NCBI RefSeq assembly: GCF_000715075.1
Contig: NC_134102.1
Location: 43,347,348-43,411,347 of the forward strand
DNA: 64,000 nucleotides
Direction: 5' to 3'
DNA from: Nicotiana tabacum
Lineage: Eukaryota > Streptophyta > Magnoliopsida > Solanales > Solanaceae
Position 1 is the stretch's first letter. The number at the start of each line of letters is the position of its first letter. This document shows positions 55,880 to 64,000 of the stretch, one piece after another. A model generated the notes under the pieces. The model saw only the letters and a list, made by a program, of their open reading frames with translations, was not told where the DNA came from and made no database searches. The position numbers were made by a program, and so were the translations under genes.

Positions 55880-56280
55880 TGTTTGGCCCCGTAAGAGTTC
55901 GCTAGGGATATAAGGTTTTATACTTAAAAAGTCATGCTATTATGCTCGGAAGGTTGTATGACAAGTTTCGGCTCGCAAGCTAGCCACAGTACATATTTGT
56001 GGACTGCAATGCGTTGCAAAGTGGGAAGAAGAATTGGAATGAGAGGTAAATTTCACGACCAATTATGTGGACCCTGAATTAGTTTCGTTGATCACATAAT
56101 CATCACGAATAGGTCAGAAGCAAACTAAATTCGAGGGTCTTTTTGTGGTGGGTTATGCGGACTACATAGCCATTTCGCGGACTGTAGATCCATCGCAAAA
56201 TTTTTTAGGCCAGCTAGGGAAATATTTTAAGGAGATTTTGCGGTCCAATGTGCAGACCATGGAACTTTTATGCAGACCGC
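55880..56280 (+). repeat. GYP1 3' LTR, first 400 bases only (type I)
   Basis: Starts TGTTTGGCCCCGTAAG and continues into degraded TGCGGACC/GGACCGCA repeats. It then meets the start of a minus-strand type I LTR, so two LTR heads face each other. The exact junction is uncertain (about 56200-56290) because both LTRs contain similar palindromic sequence there. The rest of the GYP1 3' LTR is missing. Confidence 0.75.
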
Positions 56281-56363
56281 AGATCAACTATCCTCAAACA
56301 TGTAACCCTACTCTGGTTCCACGAAACCTTAAATTCCTTTGCAAAATTTTACGGGGCCTTACA

Positions 56364-56374
56364 TTCTCCCCCCA
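56364..56374 (-). other. FRAG1 polypurine tract
   Basis: The minus strand reads TGGGGGGAGAA directly before TGTAAGG, after CGAGGACGAATAATCC. It is the best-preserved tract of the type I elements here. Confidence 0.9.
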
Positions 56375-56736
56375 CTTAGGATTATTCGTCCTCGATTGAG
56401 TGTCAAAATCTGTCATTAGCATTCAATATGGCCCTACTATTAATTCACACACACCAGTAGTTTCAAAATTTGGCTAACTCCCTAAATGTCAAAAAACTTT
56501 CCAGAGTCTCCCCTGTAACTAGGCCTATCCACCTGTCAGAGAATCCCACAAACCAATCCTAACAACATGTATATGAACCAATGACATAATATAGAATAAA
56601 AATAACGTCAATTGTGGCCTTACGGGCAGTATGCTACCAAAACGGAACACCTTTAATATCAGTTGTACAATTGATACATAATTCATAGAAGATAACTCTT
56701 AGCATTTTCAAAGAACACAACTTTATAAATACATGA

Positions 56737-57260
56737 CTATTCAAACAAATGAGGGTACTTCTTCTTCATTTCATCCACGACCTCCCAGGTGGCCTCTTCA
56801 GCCTGTTGGTTTCGCCATAACACTTTCACGGAGGCAATTTCTTTCTTTCTCAACTTTTGAACTTGCCTATCAAAAATAAAAACTGAAATCTCTTCATAAG
56901 TCAATTCCTCATTAACCTCAATAGTCTCAACCGGAACAATGAATGTCGGGTCTCCAATTATTTTCTTCAACAAAGACACATGAAATACCTGGTGTACTAA
57001 TGACATCTCAGGTTGTAGATCAAGCTTGTATGCCACCTCGCACTAATGATTCTCTATGGTCCGACATACGTCATACTCAATTTCCCTTTCTTACCAAATC
57101 GCACTACACCCTTCAGGGGGGAAAGTTTCAAGAATACCCAATCTTCTTCTTTGAACTCCAAATCCCTACGACGAACATCTAAATAGGACTTCTGATGACT
57201 CTGAGCAGTCTTCAACCGCTCCTTAATGATTTTAACTTTTTCCATAGCCTGATGCACGAG
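56737..57260 (-). pseudogene. FRAG1 integrase C-terminal domain and chromodomain
   Basis: The frame 57054-57257 reads MEKVKIIKERLKTAQSHQKS, then VRRRDLEFKEEDWVFLKLSP and MTYVGP (GPY/F motif). After a stop and frameshift at about 57040, 56737-57036 reads VHQVFHVSLLKKIIGDPT, EELTYEEISVFIFDRQVQKL, and a chromodomain with VKVLWRNQQAEEATWE and KKKYPHLFE. This is the best-preserved chromodomain in the window, with its aromatic residues present. Confidence 0.92.
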
Positions 57261-57746
57261 GTCTCACCCTATCAACTCAGCTTCCCAAATCACGAACCAC
57301 CCAATGGGAGATCTACATCTCCTACTATATAAAGCCTCGAAAGGTGCCATCTGAATACTAGCATGATAACTATTATTGTAGGCAAATTCTATGAGTGGCA
57401 AATGATCATCTCAGCTACCTATGAATTCTACAACACAAGTGCACAACATATCCTCGAGCATCTAAATTGTCCGATATGCCTACCTGTCCGTCTATGGGTA
57501 AAAGGTTGTACCGAGATTCAACTGAGTACCCAAACCTTGCTGAAATATTTTCCAAAGATTAGTCGTGAACTGTGCCCCTCAATCAGAAATGATAGAAACT
57601 AGAGTGCCATGCAACTTGACTATTTCATTGAGATACAACTGAGCATACTGTTTCACAGTTTCGGTAGCCTTAACCGATAAAAAGTTAGCTGATTTCGTGA
57701 GTCGATCCACAATCACCCAAATCGAATCAAACTTACGAGGAGTACA
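57261..57746 (-). pseudogene. FRAG1 integrase core, truncated by GYP5
   Basis: Minus-strand motifs run from IVDRLTKSANFLSVKAT and YAQLYLNEIVKLHGTLVSII to an IEFAYNN-like helix and an [14 protein letters not shown] end, in more than one frame. The sequence stops in the KFDSIWV block just before the first catalytic strand, where the GYP5 LTR begins. Confidence 0.85.
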
Positions 57747-60042
57747 AAGTAGGCCTCATAGAATTTTGTAAAGGAACTTAAGGTTTCGTGGTGCCGAAGT
57801 AGACTTATGTGTTTGGGGACCTTTTGGGTTGATCAATGCACTGGGGAGTGAAGGATGATTTTTGGCATAAGAGGGCATTTCTGCGGCCCACTATGCAATC
57901 GCAGAATCACTTTGCAGATCGCATATTGGTTGTGGAGTGAAGCATATGCTAGGCAAGATTTGGAGGAAGTCAGTAGTACATTATGCGACTGCAGACCAGT
58001 TAAGCGGTGCATTATGTGACCACATAACGGGTCTGCGGGCCTCATAATAAAGGCAGACCTAAGCTGGCGACATCAGCTTTGGCGGCCAAATTGTGCGACT
58101 GATATGCGGACTGCATATCCATTTTGCGGTCGCATATGCAACCGCATATCCTGTTCTGGAGCATCATTTTGGGATTTTTATAACCCGACCCTACTTCGTT
58201 AAATAGATGATTTGTACCATCCTTTGAACAAAAATATGATATTTTGAGGGTTAGTGAGTGCCCTAGAGTGGGAGAGAGTTCTTCAACAATTTGTTCTTCA
58301 ATTCTTGCTCGAATCTTGGATGATTAACAAAGAAAACACACTAGGTCTTCATCCTAGAGGTAAGATTCGACACCCTAGCCCTTCATTTCTAACGTTAACT
58401 AGAAATGGGTAATTAGTTAGATAATTCTTTGGTATGGGAGTTGGTTATATTTCATGCATGTGTTATCAAGGAGTGTAGGAAAATTGTTGAGCTAAAAATG
58501 GTATAGAATGGGTTGTGGGATGATGGAATCCTCCATAAAAGGACCTTGAAACCTTAATGCACACCTAATGTTGGATAAAATGATCAAATGGGCTAGAACC
58601 ATGAACATCTTCCTAATTTTGGTTCAATTTGATATATTTCTCAAATAGATCGAACTTTCTAAGAATTCCGAAACATTTTAGAGTTTAAGAAAACTCAATT
58701 GAAGTATGTTGGCTAAACTCCTCTCCTTGAATTAAACCCCACAGTATTCATGTAATTTATGTAAGTCCTGAATTGTTCATTATGAGAATAGCTATTCCGA
58801 ATAAGCTTGTGCTAAAAGATATATTCTCAATATGTATCCCCAAAATATTTTTATCATGTTATGTTATAATTTGAGAATATGTTCAAAGGATGGGATGTGC
58901 ATTAATAATGTTGTGACTTCTAGTCAAGTTCGACTTCTAGTCTATGTGCCTAAGACACCTAATTGCTCACATGTGTACTAAAAACAATGATTTGAAATGC
59001 CTCATTGTAGATGATGATGATGATGTTTGAAAGTGAAAAAGGAGAGCATGAAATCTTAAATAGGGCCGACGTGCCAATAATGATTTTATAATCGTGGCCA
59101 TTAGTGCTAATGAATGAGATGATGGGTATAAAAAGGTTGATGTCTCTAAGGAGACGGCCTAGATGATCAGGTCATGATAGGATGCCATACCGTACACATG
59201 GTGGTGATTGTGCTAGAAATTACGATTGTGGTTGATGTCTCTAATGAGATGGCGGAGCTGATCGGGTCGTGAAAGGACTCCATACTAAAAGAACGGTGGT
59301 ATTGGTATTGTTAATATTGGAATCGTGAATGGTGGCATATTGGTACTAAAGACCTCCTACCTTAAAATATGGAAATTTATTTGAATATTGTCTTGATCCT
59401 AATTTGAGGTTTGATGTTGTTTGAGGCTTCCACTAATATTATAATTGTACTTGCTCATATTATTTATCATTCTATTGAGAGGGTATTTTGTCATTCATAC
59501 TAGTACTATTCCACATGTACTCACGTTTCTTTTGTCGGGGGCACTACATCTTTCATGGATGCAGGTGGTTCCACATCGGAGGATATTGACCAGTGATAGC
59601 GGTTATCATTCTTTCCAACTGACTTGGTGAGCCTCATCTCATTCCGGGGTTGTGCATCTTTTGTTTTGTATGTGTTATCGTGTTTGAGGTATAGCCGGAG
59701 CCTTGTTGCCGGCACTATCATTGTACTCTTTGGTATTTTTAGAGGCTCTGTAGACTTAGTGTGGGTTGTATATGGGTATTGGGAATGTTAAACAAGTTGT
59801 GTTGTGATTAAATCACTTGTTCCACTTTGAACCATGAAGGTGTGTGTTTTGAGACTTATTAAACGAAGCAACTAATGGTAATGAATTGGTATTGTAGACA
59901 TGATCACCTTATTATCTAACTAACAAAAATATGTATCTCTTTATTCATGGATTAGTTTGGGTATAAGGAAATCTAATAGGCTTGCTCGATCGGGTTCACT
60001 CAGTTGAGCGCCGGTCGCGCTCCCCGAGTTTGGGAAGTGACA
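57747..60042 (+). repeat. GYP5 5' LTR (type I)
   Basis: About 2296 bp. The start is mutated (AAGTAGGCCTCATA for TGTAAGGCCCCGTA) and so uncertain by a few bases; the end is ..GGGAAGTGACA. It has the palindrome array (57870-58150), TATA-like TTTTTATAACCC (58175-58186), a donor-like AGAG|GTAAGA (58360), GATCGG modules (59155-59300) and the CTGCATC stem-loop (59544-59564, one mismatch). Confidence 0.9.
58360..58365 (+). promoter_or_regulatory. Donor-like splice site in the GYP5 5' LTR
   Basis: CCTAGAG|GTAAGATTC, about 180 bases after the TATA-like box. SOLO3 has the same 180-base spacing (55265 to 55086) and SOLO1 171 bases. Paired with the acceptor-like CAG at 60254-60256 it would give an 1897-base leader intron. 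Confidence 0.5.
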
Positions 60043-60046
60043 AACT

Positions 60047-60059
60047 TGGTATCAGAGCC
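60047..60059 (+). other. GYP5 primer-binding site
   Basis: TGGTATCAGAGCC is a perfect 13-base complement of the plant initiator methionine tRNA 3' end, four bases after the LTR. Confidence 0.97.
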
Positions 60060-60244
60060 TAAGGTTTTAAAGTGTCTCAGGATGTCTCGGAGCCGTGTCT
60101 AGAAGAGTCCTTATCAATGTGTTGTCGACCACATCTATAATTAGGATGCTACTTGAGCATTTAGGAATAATACCCTTATTTCATGTTCTCGATCGCGCGA
60201 TAAAGTTGATTGTAAGATTTTTCCTCCTTTAACTCGTGCGTTGC

Positions 60245-60256
60245 TCTAATTTTCAG
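60245..60256 (+). promoter_or_regulatory. Acceptor-like splice site before GYP5 gag
   Basis: TCTAATTTTCAG, then CAC and the gag ATG (60260). GYP2 has TTTTCCAG directly before its gag ATG on the minus strand (7196-7203). TCTAAT could also serve as a branch-like sequence, though it is very close. Confidence 0.45.
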
Positions 60257-60259
60257 CAC

Positions 60260-61640
60260 ATGGCATCTAAGAATTAGGTAAAAACTGGCCAAAGAGCCAA
60301 TATCACCCCTCGAGTGGCAGTTGATTCTATATTTGATGATGCGGGTGAGCACCTGAGGGGTGAGGATATTCCCCTAGTTTCTACGCTGCCTGATTCTACC
60401 ACAGTTGATCCGACCGCACCTGTCCTTACACCTACTAAAGGTGAAACGGTCCCTCCAACTGATATTCCAGATCCACCTCCACCTCCAGCTTCCGATTTCG
60501 GTGTTTATTATGGGGATCTTAGGGGGGCCATACAGATGATGTCTCAAATAGTGGCTTTCCGGGCGTAGAGATCAAATGTTGCACCCACTTCTTCTAGTCA
60601 GCCAGGGGATTCTGCTAGTTCTAGGGTGAACAGGTTTCTCCAGTTGGATCCTCCAGTATTCACGGGTACTAACCCGGATGAGGACCACCAAGACTTCATT
60701 GATGAGATGCACAAGACTCTCCGAGTTATACGTGCTATCGAGACAGAGGCAGTGGAGTTAGACTTTTACCCCCCGAGAGAGGTGGCATATTCTTGGTTTG
60801 ATCTATGGCAAGAGTCCGGTGAGGAAGGGAGCCCTCCAGCGAGGTGGGGTGAGTTTGTCGATGCCTTCATTGATCATTTCTTTCCTGCCTAGACTAAGGC
60901 AACCAGTGCTACTGCATTTAAGAGCCTGAGGCAAGGTAGCTTGAGTGTGTGGGAGTACCATATGAGGTTCGTGCACCTCTCCAAGTATGTTATTTACATG
61001 TTACCTACTATGGAGGCTAGAGTGCACCGGTTTATGCAAGGACATAGTCCCTTGGTAATTAATGAGGGCGCTATAATAACCTTTAATTCTGATATGAAGT
61101 ATGGAAAGATGGTGGTATTCGCTAAAGCCACAGAGACCCGCAAATTGAGGAACATAATGGAGCGAGAGGGTAGTAATAAGTCTCGGTCTGCGGGCAAGTT
61201 TGGTAATTTTTCTGGTGGCGGCAGGTCAGCATTCAGGGGAGGGTCTTCAGGGCCGTCTCAATCCTCTGCTCAGTCTTCAGTTAGTGCACTACTATCAGGG
61301 CCTGATCAGCAACAGTGGTGCCGTTTGAAGCCCAGTCAATTCAACCAGGGCTCCTACCAGCAAGGATGGCATGGTGGTAGATTCGAGCAGTAGCGAAGGC
61401 CCCCATGCCCTAAGCGTGGAAAGATGCACTTAGGAATATGCTACATGGACTTACCCATATGCTACGTGTGCGGATTGAGGGGTCACATTCAGAGGGATTG
61501 TCGTTCGTCCCGCTAGGGTATGGACAAAGGCACGTCACAACCAGCCAGTTCTGTAGCACCTCCTCCAGCTTGAGGCACTCCAACACCCGCAGGGTATGGT
61601 GCAGATAGGGGTGGAGCACAGAGTTCGGGAGGATCCGGCC
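60260..61640 (+). pseudogene. GYP5 gag
   Basis: From the ATG (MASKN, then a stop at 60275) one frame continues: an acidic Pro/Thr-rich N-terminal part, the capsid-like core beginning VNRFLQLDPPVFTGTNPDED, WFDLWQESGEEGSP, FIDHFFPA, then SVWEYHMRFVHLSKYVIYML and a Gly/Ser-rich basic tail with GGGRSAFRGGSSGP. The knuckle at 61460-61501 (CYVCGLRGHIQRDC) is intact. The first pair lead-in is CPKRG instead of CPKCG. In-frame stops lie at 60275, 60566, 60890, 61391, 61514 and 61571. Several look like CAG or CGA changed to TAG or TGA. No frameshift was found in gag. Confidence 0.93.
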
Positions 61641-62305
61641 GTTTCTATGCTATGAGGGGTCTCCAGAATTCAGAGGCTTCTCCAAATATTGTCACAGATA
61701 TATTGACTATCCAATCTCATGATGTGTATGCTCTTATTGATACAGGTTCCACTTTGTCATATGTCACTCCTTATGTTGCTATGGAATTTAGGATAGAACT
61801 GTAACAACTTCATGAGTCGTTCTCTATATCTACTCCGGTTGGCGAGTCTATTTTAGCCACGTGGGTTTATAAGGATTGTGCTGTCATATTGCGTGGTCGG
61901 GACACCCTGGCCGATCTCATTGAATTGGGAATGGTCGATTTTGATGTAATAATGGGGATGGACTGGCTTTATTCTTGTTTTGCCAAGCTTGATTGCCGAA
62001 CCAGGCTTGTTAGGTTCGAATTTCCAAACGAGCCAGTTATTGAGTGGAAGGGTGATGATGTACTGCCGAAGGGTAGGTTTATTTTTTACCTTAAGGCCAC
62101 AAAGATGGTCAACAAGGGATGTATTTACCATTTGGTCCGGGTTACAGACACTGATGCTGAAGCACCTATGCTTGAGTCGGTGCCTGTTGTGAATGAATTT
62201 TCGGGAGTCTTTCCAGATGAACTCCCTGGGATCCCACCAGACAGGGAGATTGATTTTGGGATTGATGTGATTCCAGAAACGCATCCTATATCTACTCCAC
62301 CCTAG
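61641..62305 (+). pseudogene. GYP5 protease and linker
   Basis: The block ALIDTGSTLSYVTPYVAMEF at about 61729-61790 has the complete aspartic-protease DTG. A stop follows at 61802. The open segment 61889-62305 has VDFDVIMGMDWLYSCFAKLD and ends with the conserved lead-in to RT: FSGVFPDELPGIPPDREIDF and the stop at 62303. It remains in the gag frame. The protease would process the polyprotein. Confidence 0.92.
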
Positions 62306-62790
62306 ACAATGGCACCGACAGAATTGAAGGAACTAAAGGAGCAGCTGAAGGACTTATTAGAAAAGGGTTTGATCCGATCGAGTGTATCGCCTTGGGGCGC
62401 ACCGGTCCTCTTTGTAAGGAAGAAATATTGTCAATGAGAATGTGTATTGACTATCGGCAGCTCAACAAGGTCACGATCAAGAATAAGTACCTACTACCAA
62501 GGATAGATGACTTATTTGATCAATTGCAAGGTGCTAAGTACTTCTCCAAAATTGATTTACGATCTGGGTATCACCAATTGAAGATCAGGGAGCAGGATAT
62601 TCCAAAAACAACTTTCAGTACCCGATATAGGCACTTTGAATTTTGGTAATATCTTTCGGGCTAACAAATCCACCCGCAGCTTTGTGATAGTGTTTATTGA
62701 CGATATCCTTGTATATTTATGCAATCGAGAAGACCATGCCAATCATCTCAGGGTAGTTCTGCAAACCCTATATCAGCACCAGTTATATGC
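62306..62790 (+). pseudogene. GYP5 reverse transcriptase, frameshifted
   Basis: [20 protein letters not shown] is in the gag frame, then a 1-base loss near 62425 shifts to [20 protein letters not shown] and [15 protein letters not shown] with the motif A aspartate. Another 1-base loss near 62645 produces a stop, and comparison with GYP1 (18120-18210) shows a deletion of about 47 bases between GCAGCTT and TGTGATAG at about 62683. The catalytic box [13 protein letters not shown] (62682-62720) is intact. Confidence 0.93.
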
Positions 62791-63430
62791 AAAGTTTTCA
62801 AAGTGTGAATTTTGGCTTGAATCTGTCACATTCTTGGGTCATGTCGTCTCTAGTGAAGGAATTAAGGTTGATCCTCAGAAAGTTGCAGCTGTGAAGAATT
62901 GGCCAAGGCCTACAACCCCAACAGAGATTCACAGTCTCTTAGGCTTAGCGGGTTATTACAGGAAGTTTGTGGAGGGGTTTTCTACTCTTGCCTCTCCTTT
63001 GACTAAATTGACGCATAAGGCAATAAAGTTCCAATGGTCAGATGCTTGTGAAAGGAGTTTCCATGAACTGAAAACAAGATTGACTACGACACCAATGTTG
63101 ACCTTACCAGAGGATGCAGATGGATTTGTAGTATATTGTGATGCTTCAATAATTGGGGTTGGGTGTGTATTAATGAAACATGGCAAGGTGATAGCTTATG
63201 CTTCTAGGCAACTCAAGAATCAGGAAAAGAACTATCCAATGCATGACTTAGAACTTACAGTGTTGGTATTTGCAGTGAAAATTTGGCGTCATTATTTATA
63301 TGGGGTCCATGTGGATATATTCACGGACCACAAGAGCGTTCAATATATTTTCAAATAGAAGGAATTAAATCTGAGGCAGAGAAGATGGCTTGAGTTACTC
63401 AAGGACTACGACATTGATATTCTATAACAT
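62791..63430 (+). pseudogene. GYP5 RT thumb and RNase H, nearly intact
   Basis: Open from before 62682 to a stop at 63356. It contains [31 protein letters not shown] [16 protein letters not shown], then RNase H with the three expected acidic positions: YCDAS, MHDLEL and FTDHKS. The terminal stop follows IFK in the place of a glutamine codon (CAG to TAG by comparison with the family). This is the longest genuine coding remnant in the window. Confidence 0.95.
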
Positions 63431-64000
63431 CCGGGGAAGGCTAATGTTTTGGCGGATGCTCTTAGCCGGAAATCTATGGGTACTTTAGCACACTTGGAGG
63501 CATATCAAAGGACATTGGCCAAAGAAGTTCACTGATTCGCTAGTTCGGGAGTTCGCTTTGCATACTCTAGTGAAATAGTGGTGATCGTGCAAAATAGGGA
63601 TGAATCATCACTGGTTGTGGAAGTTAAGGAGAAGCAATACAACGAACCATTGTTGGCACAATTGAAAGAGGGGATTCATAAACATAATACCATGGCCTTT
63701 TCTCTTGGCATGGGTGATAGTACACTAAGGTTCCAAGGGCGTCTATGTGTTCCAAATATAGATGGTCTACGGGAGAGAATCATGACCGAGGCTCACACTT
63801 CTAGGTATTCTGTACACCCACGCTCTACAAAAAATGTATCATGATCTTAAGGAAGTCTATTGTTGGAATGATATGAAGAGGAATGTAGCAGACTTTGTGG
63901 CGAGATGTCCCAATTGTCAGCAAGTGAAGGCCGAAAACCAAAGGCCTGGTGGGTTGGCACATAACATATCAATATGGAACATACTTCTGAGTAGATCCCC
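63431..64000 (+). pseudogene. GYP5 integrase, N-terminal zinc domain, cut by the window end
   Basis: PGKANVLADALSRK ends the RNase H linker. The open frame 63578-63844 has ESSLVVEVKEKQYNEPLLAQ, LCVPNIDGLRERIMTEAHTS and RYSVH. A frameshift near 63830 leads into MYHDLKEVYCWNDMKRNVAD and ARCPNCQQVK. Both histidines and both cysteines of the HHCC zinc site are present across the frameshift. The catalytic core lies outside the window. Confidence 0.9.

Larger units (their letters stand above)
56281..57746 (-). mobile_element. FRAG1: 3' end of a minus-strand type I chromovirus
   Basis: Contains an LTR head of about 80 bases ending TGTAAGGCCCCG at 56363, a polypurine tract and the end of pol. It is cut on the left by the joined GYP1 LTR and on the right by GYP5, which entered its integrase core. 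Any remainder would lie beyond GYP5, outside the window. Confidence 0.85.
57747..64000 (+). mobile_element. GYP5: type I chromovirus, runs off the window
   Basis: 5' LTR 57747-60042, primer site 60047-60059, and gag-pol from 60260 through the integrase zinc domain at the window end. About 4.0 kb of internal region is present. By comparison with GYP1 (4.8 kb) the chromodomain, tract and 3' LTR should follow within about 3.2 kb. Gag and pol form a single continuous frame, as usual for this group, now broken by about nine stops and three or more frameshifts. It is inserted in FRAG1. Confidence 0.92.

Noticed and set aside
61853..62284. 143-codon minus-strand open frame
   Set aside because: Antisense shadow of the GYP5 protease frame, which carries conserved motifs.

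Overview
This 64 kb window is plant nuclear heterochromatin. I see no host gene, rRNA, tRNA or CRISPR. Nearly every base can be assigned to decayed Ty3/gypsy LTR retrotransposons, most of them chromovirus-type (chromodomain after integrase, initiator-Met tRNA primer site), plus two non-coding LARD-like elements and one tRNA-derived SINE. The SINE 3' end (TTG repeat, TS-type body) and the LTR types point to Solanaceae, for example Nicotiana, Capsicum or a relative. The genus is inference.

Four LTR types recur. Type I starts TGTAAGGCCCCG and ends TGACA (GYP1, GYP2, GYP5, FRAG1, three solo LTRs). Type II starts TGTTA..CCC (LARD1, LARD2). Type III starts TGTAACAAC (GYP3). Type IV starts TGTGATGACC (GYP4). 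All names are local labels.

The layout is a nested stack. GYP1 (+ strand) is the base layer: 5' LTR tail, PBS, gag, protease and RT at 15565-18302; RT thumb, RNase H, integrase and chromodomain at 51629-53725; polypurine tract and 3' LTR start at 55688-56280. Its 5' LTR is split by LARD1 (+; 1-15564, entering from outside the window), and LARD1 is split by the complete minus-strand element GYP2 (794-10365, TSD AGAAA). GYP1 pol is split by the minus-strand element GYP3 (18303-51628). GYP3 contains LARD2 (20282-31065, TSD ATTGC/ATTGT) in its 3' LTR, GYP4 (33558-42306) in its RNase H, and SOLO2 (44451-47799) in its gag. LARD2 contains SOLO1 (24492-26829, TSD AGGAA). GYP1 also carries a SINE (52336-52507) and SOLO3 (53726-55682, TSD TTTTG). 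To the right are a truncated minus-strand fragment, FRAG1 (about 56281-57746), and GYP5 (+; 57747 to the window end).

Two independent checks support this layout. Removing the insertions restores normal internal regions: about 4.8 kb for GYP1 and 4.9 kb for GYP3. LTR divergence in hand-aligned stretches also follows nesting order: GYP3 about 13%, LARD2 and GYP4 about 8%, GYP2 about 3%.

No element looks autonomous now. Coding frames have stops and frameshifts, and several catalytic residues are lost. The feature I find most worth testing is a possible leader intron. Every LTR type has a good 5' splice donor (AG|GTAAG or AAG|GTATGT) at a similar place, in several copies 170-260 bases after a TATA box. 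In GYP2, GYP3, GYP4 and GYP5 a pyrimidine tract plus CAG lies directly, or within 3 bases, before the gag start. Splicing would remove U5, the primer site and many upstream ATGs.
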